Positions 1-7,662 of a DNA stretch of 64,000 nt are shown here, one piece after another (position 1 is the first letter of the stretch; every line of letters begins with the position of its first letter). The position numbers and the translations under genes are program-made. The stretch is from Embleya sp051903075 (GTDB lineage Bacteria; Actinomycetota; Actinomycetes; Streptomycetales; Streptomycetaceae). Where the stretch lies: assembly GCF_051903075.1 (NCBI RefSeq), contig NZ_CP182423.1, forward strand, positions 1,488,001 to 1,552,000, given 5' to 3'. Under the pieces are notes generated by a model that did not search any database, had not been told where the DNA came from, and saw nothing but the letters and a program-made list of their open reading frames with translations.

Positions 1-1
1 C

Positions 2-220
2 CAGGGCCGCAGCACCACCCTCGGCATCGACGCCCAGGGCCGGTTCGCGATCACCGCCGGGTACAACCGCCCCACGGGGTTGTCGAACTACAACAACGAG
101 GGCTTCGCCATCGCCCCGCAGACGGCCTGCGTGTCCGGCCACAAGCCCGTCGTCTGGTCCGACGACGACAATGACGGCGGCCACGCACTGCGCGCGGGCA
201 CGCTGAACTGCACGCCGTAG
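2..220 (+). CDS. C-terminal end of a probable secreted protein (partial)
   Basis: The window opens inside this gene; 72 codons are visible before TAG at 218-220. The fragment is rich in Asn, Gly and Asp (NYNNEG, SDDDNDGG) and carries two Cys residues, one three residues from the end (LNCTP), which could form a disulphide. That composition is typical of extracytoplasmic actinobacterial proteins, and the ending resembles secreted esterase/phytase-like proteins, but that comparison is from memory. A strong hairpin follows immediately. The N-terminus and function cannot be judged here. Confidence 0.6.
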   Translation, partial: QGRSTTLGIDAQGRFAITAGYNRPTGLSNYNNEGFAIAPQTACVSGHKPVVWSDDDNDGGHALRAGTLNCTP

Positions 221-234
221 CGGGCGCGGAACGC

Positions 235-292
235 GGCGCGGGGCGGGTGGTCTCGGTACGAAGACGTACCGAGAGACCACCCGCCCCGCGCC
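235..292. terminator. Bidirectional hairpin terminator
   Basis: A long inverted repeat with arms at about 235-259 and 266-292 is perfect except for a two-base bulge, and has a 6-nt loop. It lies in the 82 bp between two convergent genes, so it can serve both strands. As is usual in high-GC actinomycetes, no U-tract follows. Confidence 0.75.
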
Positions 293-302
293 GTCGGCGG
301 GT

Positions 303-1991
303 TCAGCGCTCCCCGGACGCACCCTCCGGGGCGGCGGCGGAGGGCACCGACGCGGTGTCGGGCGCGGGCACGGTCGCCGAGTCGGCGCCGGCGTCCGTCA
401 CCGGCGCGGCATCGCCGGCCGTCGCCGCCGCGGGAGTCGCGTCGCGCCGGTCGCGCCGGGTGCGGCGGATTCCCTCGGCCATCGTCGCCACGGCGATCAA
501 CACCAGCCCGCCCTCGGGGAGTTCGCCCAGGCGTGTGGCCAGGGTGGTCTCGCTGCGCAGCGGCACGGTCGCGTTGAGCACCGTGCGCGTCCACGGATCC
601 GTGGACTTCACGATCGTGCCGTCGGGGGCGATGACCGCGCTGATCCCGGTGGTGGAGGCGACCAGTACCGACCGGCCGTGTTCGACGGCGCGCAGCCGGG
701 ACATGGCCAACTGCTGCTTCGGCTCGGCGAGGCTGCCGTTGCGCATGTAGGTGGCGTTGTTGGTGGGTACGGCGAGGAGGTTGGCGCCGGTGCGGACCGC
801 GCCGCGGACCTGGCCGTCGTAGGCGACCTCGTAGCAGATCGAGGAGGCCAGGTGGATCGGGCCGACGTCCAGGCGCACCGGACCGGAGCCGGCGACGAAG
901 TCGCGCGGAATCAGCTGGAGGTCGCCGAGGCCGCCGATCAGGTCGCGCAGCGGGATGTACTCGCCGAACGGCACCAGCTGCTGCTTGGCGTAGTAGCGAC
1001 CCGGGCCGGTGTCGGGGAACCACAGCAGGCTCGTGTTGCGGATGCGGTCGTGGGAGGCGTCGAGGATGGCGCCCACCACGATCGGCGCGCCGACCTCGCG
1101 GGCGGCGAGCGAGATGCCCTCGCGCAGACCGACGTCGGTGCGCGGGTCGCGGTCGGTGGCGTTCTCGGGCCACAGGACCAGATCGGGCCGCGGGGCCTTG
1201 CCGAGCTTGATGTCTCGGGCCAGTTCGCGGGTGGCGGCGATGTGGTTCTCCGCGACCTGCTGGACCCGGGCCTGCTCCTCCATGTTGCGGGCGCGCGGCA
1301 CGTTGCCCTGGACGACGGCCACCTTCGCGGTGCGCTCGCCGTGCGTACTCGGCAGCAGGAACACCCCGCTCGACGCGAGCGCGCCGGCCACGACGAGGCC
1401 CGCGCCGAACCGGACGCGGTACGCGCGGGGCGCGGTGAGCAGCGCGGCCAGGAAGGCGGCGGTCAGCGCGACGACGGCACTCACGCCGGGGGCGCCGGCC
1501 ACGGAGGCCCAGCCCAGGGTCGGCGCGTCCGCCTGACTGAAGCCGAGCCGCCCCCACGGAAAGCCGCCGAGCGGGACGCGGGAGCGCACCGCCTCCGTGG
1601 TCACCCACCAGCAGGCCGCCCACAGCGGCCATCCGGGCAGCCGGGCGAAGGTCGGCACGGCGCAGCACAGCAGCCCGAGCAACAACGCCTGGGCCGCGCT
1701 CAACGCCAGCCACGGCAGTACGCCCAGGTTGGTCAGCCACCACAGCAGCGGAATGAAGAACGTCAGCCCGAACAGCGTCCCGAGCCGGAACGCCACCTTG
1801 GCCCGCCGATGCCGAATGGCGGCCAACAACAGCGCCGGCCCGACGGCCGCGGCGGGCCACAACCCGACCGGCGGAAACGCGAGCGCGAGCAACAGCCCGC
1901 CGGAGGCCGCCATGATCGCCCCGGCCCAGGTCCGCAACCGCCGCTGCACCGCACCCTGAGCCTGAGCCCGAATCGCCGTCATGCCGCCCAC
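303..1991 (-). CDS. lnt: Apolipoprotein N-acyltransferase
   Basis: Integral membrane enzyme that transfers a third acyl chain to the N-terminal Cys of lipoproteins. The N-terminal part has a run of about seven membrane helices (for example LLLALAFPPVGLWP), followed by a carbon-nitrogen hydrolase domain from about residue 225. The catalytic triad is visible as E276 (LWPENATD), K336 (YAKQQLVPFGEYIP) and C386 (SICYE), matching the Glu-Lys-Cys triad of E. coli Lnt (E267, K335, C387). The 562-residue length fits, with an acidic Ala-rich tail after the last helix. The start is GTG at 1991, with an in-frame ATG three codons later. Two lipoproteins in this window (40260-40943 and 61588-62229) are the kind of substrate it acts on. 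Confidence 0.95.
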   Translation of the reverse strand: MGGMTAIRAQAQGAVQRRLRTWAGAIMAASGGLLLALAFPPVGLWPAAAVGPALLLAAIRHRRAKVAFRLGTLFGLTFFIPLLWWLTNLGVLPWLALSAAQALLLGLLCCAVPTFARLPGWPLWAACWWVTTEAVRSRVPLGGFPWGRLGFSQADAPTLGWASVAGAPGVSAVVALTAAFLAALLTAPRAYRVRFGAGLVVAGALASSGVFLLPSTHGERTAKVAVVQGNVPRARNMEEQARVQQVAENHIAATRELARDIKLGKAPRPDLVLWPENATDRDPRTDVGLREGISLAAREVGAPIVVGAILDASHDRIRNTSLLWFPDTGPGRYYAKQQLVPFGEYIPLRDLIGGLGDLQLIPRDFVAGSGPVRLDVGPIHLASSICYEVAYDGQVRGAVRTGANLLAVPTNNATYMRNGSLAEPKQQLAMSRLRAVEHGRSVLVASTTGISAVIAPDGTIVKSTDPWTRTVLNATVPLRSETTLATRLGELPEGGLVLIAVATMAEGIRRTRRDRRDATPAAATAGDAAPVTDAGADSATVPAPDTASVPSAAAPEGASGER

Positions 1992-2282
1992 CCGGCACGA
2001 GACTCCGAGCGACCGGCAGCCGCGAACAACGGCCGTCCGTCGTCGAATCCCCCGACGAACACGGGCAACGGAACCTTCCCGACCGGAACCGACATCGGCG
2101 TCTCCTCGGCTGAACTCGGGGCGGCGCGTAGGGCGATCCGCGGAACGATCTGAACAAACAAGGGGGCGAGCCGACCCACGACAACGTCCACGCCGAGCAG
2201 GCCCGGAAGCTGTCCGAGGGGGGCGCCGGTCCGGGATGGCCCCGGGCGGGACAAGGCCCGGCGGGCGCTCGGATCGTGCGTC

Positions 2283-2759
2283 TCAGCCACGGAGCACCCC
2301 CGCGGGTATCGCCGCGGCGTGGGGATCGTTGGCATCGTCGACCGGACGACCCCGGCGTTCCGAGTGATCCGAGTGATCCGAGAGATCCGCATGATCCGAG
2401 AGATCAGAGCCGTCTCGACCCGGCGCCCCGTCCGACGTCCGCTCCACCTCCGCCGGAGGCAGAAGCGCCGCGAGGTCGGCGAGGACGTGGGCCAGCTTGG
2501 GATCGGCCGGCTCGTACCGCACTCGGCGGCCCACCGGGACCGTGCGTACCAGCCCGCAGTCCCGCAGGCGTGAGAGGTGGTTGGACACGTTCCCCCGGGT
2601 CAGCCCCAGCCGCTCGGCCAGTTCCGACGGGTACGCGGGCGCCGCCAACAGCGCCAGCAACAACCGGCGTCGGCTCTCGTCCGCGAGCGCGGTCCCCACC
2701 CGGGCCAGCGCGGCGGCGTCCACCACGACGGCCGGCCCGTCCTCTTCGTACGTATGCAC
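2283..2759 (-). CDS. ArsR-family transcriptional regulator
   Basis: A 158-residue protein with an ArsR-type winged helix in residues 15-100: helix (ALADESRRRLLLALL), recognition helix region (LTRGNVSNHLSRLRDCGLV) and wing (VPVGRRVRYEPAD). C in RDCGLV sits where some metal-sensing members (for example CmtR) place a ligand, but the canonical ELCVCDL metal motif is absent, so the signal is unknown. After residue about 105 the chain is a low-complexity acidic tail (SDLSDHADLSDHSDHS) encoded by a 9-bp tandem repeat. It is divergent from the amidohydrolase at 2952, with about 190 bp between them that carry direct repeats. No metal transporter is adjacent. Confidence 0.85.
   Translation of the reverse strand: MHTYEEDGPAVVVDAAALARVGTALADESRRRLLLALLAAPAYPSELAERLGLTRGNVSNHLSRLRDCGLVRTVPVGRRVRYEPADPKLAHVLADLAALLPPAEVERTSDGAPGRDGSDLSDHADLSDHSDHSERRGRPVDDANDPHAAAIPAGVLRG
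2360..2404. repeat. Five tandem copies of a 9-bp unit
   Basis: The unit CCGAGTGAT and one- or two-base variants occur five times head to tail inside the 3' part of the ArsR-type gene. On the coding (minus) strand each unit reads Ser-Asp-His or Ser-Asp-Leu, giving the acidic tail. Copy number is a likely point of strain variation. Confidence 0.85.
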
Positions 2760-2778
2760 GCGTAGACGTTACAGCACG

Positions 2779-2813
2779 CACTGAATCAAGCAACCACTGA
2801 ATCGAACATTCGA
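2779..2813. promoter_or_regulatory. Possible operator between the ArsR gene and the amidohydrolase
   Basis: Two direct copies of CACTGAATC start 16 bp apart (2779 and 2795), and the second runs into the short dyad TCGA-ACAT-TCGA. The element lies just upstream of the regulator start (2759) in the divergent intergenic region, where an autoregulatory ArsR site would be expected. The assignment is inferred from position and symmetry only. Confidence 0.4.
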
Positions 2814-2951
2814 CCGTCCCATCCAACCGGACAGGCCCCGAGCCCGGCACACCGCCGCCTCGGCCCGCGTTGTACCCGACCACGAAGTCGTGCGGGAGAT
2901 TTCGGCGCTGCGGACAACGCCGCGCACCCGGTGGCTTCCTAGCGTGTGGCC

Positions 2952-4445
2952 ATGACGCGAACCGCCGGGCCACCGTCCCAGATCCACGACCTCGTGCTGC
3001 GCGGTGGTCGGGTACTCGACCCCGAGACCGGGCACGACGCACTCGCCGACGTGGGGGTGACCGGCGGCACCATCACCGCCGTGTCCGCGCGCCCGCTGGT
3101 CGGCCGGCGCACCATCGACGTGCGCGGCCTCGTGGTCGCGCCCGGCTTCATCGACATGCACAGCCACTCGCACGACGTGGCCGGCCACCGGCTCCAGGCC
3201 ATGGACGGCGTCACCACCGCGCTCGATCTCGAGGCCGGCCTCTCGCCCGTCGACGAGGGCTACCGCCAGGCCGCCGCCGAGGGCCGTCCGCTCAACTACG
3301 GCTTCTCCGCGTCGTGGTGCCAGGCCCGGATGGCGGCCGTCGGCGGCCTCCCGCACGGCGGCGGCATGCACGTCGCCCTCGGCCTGCTCGGCAACCCCGC
3401 CTGGCAGGGCGAGGCCACCGGGACCCAGGTCGACGAGATGCTCGAACTCCTCCGCCTCGACCTGGCCGCCGGCGCCCTCGGAATCGGCGTCGTGGTCGGC
3501 TACGCGCCGCGGGTCCGGCCGGAGGAGTACCTGGCCGTATCCCGCCTGGCCGCCGAATCGGGCCGCCCCACCTATACGCACGCCCGGGACCTGGTCGAGC
3601 AGTTCCCGGACGTCGTGATCGACGGCGCGCAGGAGATCGCCCGCGCCGCGGCGGAGACGGGCGTACACGCGCACTTCTGCCACATCACCTCGACGTCGCG
3701 GCTGCACAGCGACCAGGTCATGCAGCTGATGGACGACACCCGCGCCGAGGGCGGCCGGATCTCCACCGAGGCGTACCCGTACGGCGCGGGCATGACCGCC
3801 ATCGGCGCCGCCTTCCTCGCCCCCGAACTGCTGGCCGCCACCGGCCTCACCCCCGACGGCATCGTCTACGCCGCCACCGGCGAGCGCATGGCCAACGCGG
3901 AACGGCTGCGCGAGGTACGCGCCAAGGACCCGGCGGGCCTGGCCATCGCGCACTTCCTGAACGAGGCCGACCCCTTCGAACAGGGCCTGATCGACCGGGC
4001 CCTGCTCCACCCCTCGACCGTGGTCGGCTCCGACGCGATGCCGCTGACCTGGACGAACGGCGAACCCGACCCGCTGGCCTGGCCGCTGCCCCCGACGGCG
4101 GTCACCCACCCGCGCACCTCGGGCACGTTCGCCAAGGTGCTGCGCCGCTACGTCCGCGAACTCGACGCGCTCACCCTCCTGGAAGCGGTCTCCCGCAGCA
4201 GCTTCGGGCCCGCGCGGATCCTCCAGGACAGCGTGCCCGCGATGCGGCGCAAGGGTCGAGTGCAGGTCGGGTGCGACGCGGACCTGATCGTGTTCGACGC
4301 GGAGACGGTGACCGATCGGGCGACGTATGAGCACAGCACGCGTCCGTCGCTGGGCTTTGCGCACGTCCTGGTCGGCGGCGTAGCGGTGGTTCAGGACGGG
4401 ACGTTGTGCCTGGATGCCCTGCCGGGGAGGCCGGTGCGGGCGTGA
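2952..4445 (+). CDS. N-acyl-D-amino-acid deacylase-like amidohydrolase
   Basis: Amidohydrolase-superfamily enzyme of the D-aminoacylase/dihydroorotase type, about 497 residues. It has the N-terminal beta-sandwich strand (LVLRGGRVLDPETG), the metal-binding HxH (FIDMHSHSHD, about residue 70), the barrel His (HFCHITST, about 240), the catalytic Asp (VVGSDAMPLTW, about 360) and a closing C-terminal sandwich (GCDADLIVFD). This order matches enzymes that hydrolyse N-acyl-D-amino acids at one or two Zn2+ ions; true substrate unknown. ATG at 2952 is used here and GTG at 2946 is equally possible; neither has a strong ribosome site. It is divergent from the ArsR-type gene, which may control it. Confidence 0.85.
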   Translation: MTRTAGPPSQIHDLVLRGGRVLDPETGHDALADVGVTGGTITAVSARPLVGRRTIDVRGLVVAPGFIDMHSHSHDVAGHRLQAMDGVTTALDLEAGLSPVDEGYRQAAAEGRPLNYGFSASWCQARMAAVGGLPHGGGMHVALGLLGNPAWQGEATGTQVDEMLELLRLDLAAGALGIGVVVGYAPRVRPEEYLAVSRLAAESGRPTYTHARDLVEQFPDVVIDGAQEIARAAAETGVHAHFCHITSTSRLHSDQVMQLMDDTRAEGGRISTEAYPYGAGMTAIGAAFLAPELLAATGLTPDGIVYAATGERMANAERLREVRAKDPAGLAIAHFLNEADPFEQGLIDRALLHPSTVVGSDAMPLTWTNGEPDPLAWPLPPTAVTHPRTSGTFAKVLRRYVRELDALTLLEAVSRSSFGPARILQDSVPAMRRKGRVQVGCDADLIVFDAETVTDRATYEHSTRPSLGFAHVLVGGVAVVQDGTLCLDALPGRPVRA

Positions 4446-4684
4446 GCCCGACGGGTCGCGGGGGCCGGCTCGCGGCGTGAGCGGGGCGGGGGCCGGAGTC
4501 GTGGGCGCGGGGGTGCGCGGGCCCGGGACGCGGGTGAGGCGCGACGGGGAGCCGGAGTCGTGGGCGCCGAGGCGCGCGGGCCCCGGCCGCGGGTGAGCGC
4601 TACAGGGGGCCGCAGTCGCGTGCGCCAAGGCGCGCGGGCCCGGCCGCAGCGTGAGCGTGTCGGGGGGCCGGACTCGCATCGGCA
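4439..4684. repeat. Degenerate 58-bp tandem repeat
   Basis: Successive GTGAG landmarks at 4477, 4534, 4593 and 4651 are spaced 57, 59 and 58 bp. Each unit carries the order GTGAG, a G-run, CCGGAGTCG or CCGCAGTCG, then GGCGC and GCGCGGGCCC. A shorter degraded unit begins at 4442, inside the last codons of the amidohydrolase gene. About four copies lie between convergent genes; no coding role is seen. Confidence 0.75.
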
Positions 4685-4703
4685 GTGTTGCTTCTTTTTG
4701 GGC

Positions 4704-4820
4704 GCTTCGCGCCGGCTCGCGAAGCACCGCTTTTCTGCTCCTCCGCTTCGCTCCTCCGCAGAAAAGCGGCCCCTCGCTCGGGGCTGGGTGCCCCTCCGCT
4801 TCGCTCCGGGTCACCCAGCC
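4704..4820. repeat. Cluster of three perfect hairpins
   Basis: Hairpin A has 8-bp perfect arms (4704-4711/4718-4725). Hairpin B has 12-bp perfect arms (4727-4738/4758-4769). Hairpin C has 9-bp perfect arms (4782-4790/4812-4820). The loops of B and C share the 14-mer CTCCGCTTCGCTCC. The cluster sits between two convergent genes and can terminate transcription from both sides; the shared loop sequence suggests a REP-like repeated element. The full gene-free stretch is 4446-4907. Confidence 0.8.
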
Positions 4821-4907
4821 CAAACTTTGCGGCTCCGCCGCTCTCCGCGCTGCGCGCGTCGATCACGCGGGCGGCCCGGGTCGGGGGCGCTGACGCGCCG
4901 CTGGGGG

Positions 4908-5561
4908 TCAGGTCGGGTTGGGGCTGGTGGGGTGTGGGGTGGGGGCTTCGAGGAGGCCTGATGCGAGGGATTGGGCGTGGGTGTGGGCGGGGCAGGCGTG
5001 TGGGCCGAGGCCGTAGGGGGTCTCGGTGAGGTCGATTTCGATCGTGGTGCCGTCCGGTGCCACTCGGCGGGTGCGTGGGACCGGGGGGTCGGTGCGGCCG
5101 GAGGCCAGGTGGGCGACCAGGGCCTTGGTCGCGTCGCATGCCTGGACGAGCAGGCCGATGCGGTTGGCGGTCGCCTCGTCGGCGACGCCGCCGCATACCC
5201 GGACCAGGCGCGCCACGGCCCGGTCCGCCTCGGCGGTGATCGTGGTGTGCGGCTGGTACGCCGTCGCCACCACCGCGACGTCGGCGGCGATGCTCGCGGC
5301 GAGTTCGCCGGGCAGGCCGAGTACCTCGGCCAACACCTCGACCGGCCCCCGGCCGTCCCGCGCGGCCCGCTCCCGAAGGTCTCGCGGATCGATCCGGTCC
5401 AGATCGGCGACGACCAGGGCCCGCCGCCGCTCGTGCACGGCGCCGGCGCTGAACCGGGCGACCGAGGCGCGCAACCACGCGACGCCCGCGGGCGCCGCGT
5501 CGGGTACCACCGGCATCGTGTAGGCGGGATCGGTGAGCAGGGCGTGGTTTCGCGACGTCAT
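4908..5561 (-). CDS. Miniature cytochrome P450-like protein
   Basis: A 217-residue protein that keeps only pieces of a P450. The segment PYGLGPHACP around C190 matches the heme-ligand loop FGxGxHxCPG, and NRIGLLVQACDAT (about 135-147) resembles the I helix of a group of actinobacterial P450s. The N-terminal half (VAWLRASVARFSAGAVHERRR) is characteristic of the same group. No ExxR K-helix motif is recognisable, and about half of the usual 400 residues are missing. Start ATG at 5561 was chosen because the codons upstream are low-complexity Gly/Arg/Pro; a longer frame exists. It may bind heme without catalysing hydroxylation. The family comparison is from memory. Confidence 0.65.
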   Translation of the reverse strand: MTSRNHALLTDPAYTMPVVPDAAPAGVAWLRASVARFSAGAVHERRRALVVADLDRIDPRDLRERAARDGRGPVEVLAEVLGLPGELAASIAADVAVVATAYQPHTTITAEADRAVARLVRVCGGVADEATANRIGLLVQACDATKALVAHLASGRTDPPVPRTRRVAPDGTTIEIDLTETPYGLGPHACPAHTHAQSLASGLLEAPTPHPTSPNPT

Positions 5562-5862
5562 GCCGCCATCGTGGCCCGGAAACACTTCGGCGGACACCGA
5601 AACGACGCCCCCGTCGACCTCAAGGATGACCCCGACCCCGGACCTCGGTCCCGGTCGGGCATCGACGCCGGACCCGGGTCCCGGGTCGAGATCGTCTGCC
5701 GAACGGCCCGCCGGGGCCGCCGAAGGCGGTGAAATGGAACGGACGCTCCATACTCGCGCTCCGGCACCCGCGCGGCACTCGCCCCGCGGCACGCCCCGAG
5801 CCGCCCCCGACCCCCGCCCACCCCGCTCACCGTCCACCTGCACAATCGAAGGAGACCCGAGC

Positions 5863-7170
5863 ATGGGGTCCGATCACGGCCTGGTGGCGGCCCCCGCGCA
5901 GGCCCCCGCCGCCGCCCCGCCGCGCGCGACGGAGGGTGCCGCGAGGCGCGATCCGCGCGCACCCGCGCACCGCCGGCGCACCGTGCCGAAGCCCGGCGCC
6001 GCCGCCTGGCAACGGCTCCGAGCCAACCGCGCGATCGCCTTCCTGGTGCGGTACCGCGCCAACCTGCTCGTATCGCTGGCCGCCGGCGCGATCGACACCC
6101 TCGCCTACCTCCTCCCGGACGAGGGCATGGAACCCCGGCGCGTACCGGTCGGCATCGCGCTGGCCCTGGTGGCCGCCGCGATCCTGCCCGCGCGGCGCCG
6201 GCATCCGATGCGCGTGCTCGCCGCGGTCGTCGCCACCCAGACCTGCCTTGTCGTGGTGACCACCGCGACCACACACTCCTACGGCGGCGCCCTTCTGGTC
6301 GCGCTGTATACCGTGGCCCGCTTCGGCAGTACCCGCGACCTCTGGATCGCCGGTTGCGGTGCGCTGGCGGTCCAGGTGCTGCGCGACTCGTACGACTCCG
6401 ACACATTCGTCCCGATGGTCGGCGCCGACCTGCTGGCCACCCTCCTGATCGTCGGCGTCGGGCTCGGCACCGCCAAGTGGCAGGGCCAGGTCGCGCTCAA
6501 CCGGCAGTTGCTCGCCGATCGGGCCGTCACCGAGGAGCGCCGGCGGATCGCCCGGGAGTTGCACGACATCGTCGCGCACCACATCACCACGATGTACCTG
6601 ATGTCCGGCGGCGCCCGGGCCACCCTCGAACGCGACCCCGACACTGCCCGGGAGGCGCTGTTCACCCTGGAGTCGTCCGGGCGCGCCGCGCTGCGCGAGA
6701 TGCGCCAATTGCTCGGCGTACTGCGCAGCGACGACGGCCCCGAGCAGGCGCCTTCCGAACCCCAGCCCGGGATGGACGACATCGACGCACTGATCACCGA
6801 GTCCCGCGCGGCCGGCCTCCCGGTGGAGTACCGCGAGCACGGCGAGCGTGAACCGCTGCCCCCGGCCACGGGTCTGACGCTGTATCGGATCGTCCAGGAG
6901 GCGCTGACCAACACCCGCAAACACGCGGGCAACGCGCGCACGTGCGTCGAGGTGCGGCATCTGCCCGATCGTGTCCTGATCGAGGTGGTCGACGACGGCG
7001 CGGGCAGCATCCCCGCGACCGGCGTGGTCGGCGGCTACGGCCTGACGGGCATGCGGGAGCGGGTGGCGCTGCACGGCGGGACGCTGGAGGTCGGCCCGTG
7101 CCCGGGCGGCGGATTCCGGGTGTTCGCCAGCGTGCCGCTGCCGTCGAAGGGCCCCGACTGGCGCGGCTGA
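5863..7170 (+). CDS. Sensor histidine kinase, NarL/DesK type (orphan)
   Basis: Membrane-bound kinase of 435 residues. A Pro/Ala-rich cytoplasmic N-terminus is followed by four to six hydrophobic helices (residues about 65-200), then a HisKA_3 dimerisation domain with H234 in RELHDIVAHH, and an HATPase domain with the N box EALTNTRKHA (about 348) and the glycine boxes DDGAG (about 377) and GGYGLTGM. Start ATG 5863 is preceded by GAAGGAG at 5849-5854. Response-regulator genes normally sit next to this class, but none is adjacent: the next gene is a sigma factor. It is divergent from the mini-P450. Confidence 0.92.
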   Translation: MGSDHGLVAAPAQAPAAAPPRATEGAARRDPRAPAHRRRTVPKPGAAAWQRLRANRAIAFLVRYRANLLVSLAAGAIDTLAYLLPDEGMEPRRVPVGIALALVAAAILPARRRHPMRVLAAVVATQTCLVVVTTATTHSYGGALLVALYTVARFGSTRDLWIAGCGALAVQVLRDSYDSDTFVPMVGADLLATLLIVGVGLGTAKWQGQVALNRQLLADRAVTEERRRIARELHDIVAHHITTMYLMSGGARATLERDPDTAREALFTLESSGRAALREMRQLLGVLRSDDGPEQAPSEPQPGMDDIDALITESRAAGLPVEYREHGEREPLPPATGLTLYRIVQEALTNTRKHAGNARTCVEVRHLPDRVLIEVVDDGAGSIPATGVVGGYGLTGMRERVALHGGTLEVGPCPGGGFRVFASVPLPSKGPDWRG

Positions 7171-7662
7171 ACGGGCGCAATCGGGACGCCGAAACGCCGC
7201 GAGCGCGACGGATACGTCCGGAACGCCCGAGCTTGCCTACCACGCTGGTTGACCGTCGCGGCGCACCTCTGCACCCCTGGTACTCCCCGGATCCCCACCG
7301 AGCGTTTGACGCTCGGACACGCGCCGGTTGCCTACCGTCGTGCGCATACACCGGTGGGCGGTCGGTACCTGGGGGCCGCCGTCCCCCGGTGTGCCCGACC
7401 GGAGCTCACACGGGGGAGTTCCGTCCGCATCGAACCGTCGGTGCCGCCGGGGGCCGGTCCGCAGGCAGGCGCGGCGCGGACCGCCGCCCGCCGGGTCGAC
7501 CGCCCGCCCGGGCGGTCCCGACGGCTTCGGCGCTCCCGCCGGCTCCCGGGCGCCGGCCGTGCGTCCCGGATGTCGGGGGCGGGGGCCGCGTGCCGGGAAA
7601 TCGGGCTCGCGACTGGACCGTTCGGCGCTCCGAGGGGGGTCGGCGGAGGCTGTGAGGTTGAT
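7171..7662. other. Long leader/intergenic region before the sigma-factor gene
   Basis: These 492 bp have no convincing gene. The main structure is a short perfect hairpin, CCGAGCG-TTTGA-CGCTCGG at 7298-7316. The frame continuing upstream of the sigma gene reads as Arg/Pro/Gly-rich non-family sequence. A promoter for the sigma gene is likely here but cannot be pinpointed. Confidence 0.5.

Noticed and set aside
1979..2392. A possible small minus-strand gene between lnt and the ArsR-type gene.
   Set aside because: The translation is Arg/Pro-rich, overlaps the ArsR 3' end and the lnt start, and has no ribosome site or recognisable family.
4439..4820. Could the repeat block be a CRISPR array?
   Set aside because: The repeats are contiguous and degenerate, with no unique spacers, and no cas genes are present.
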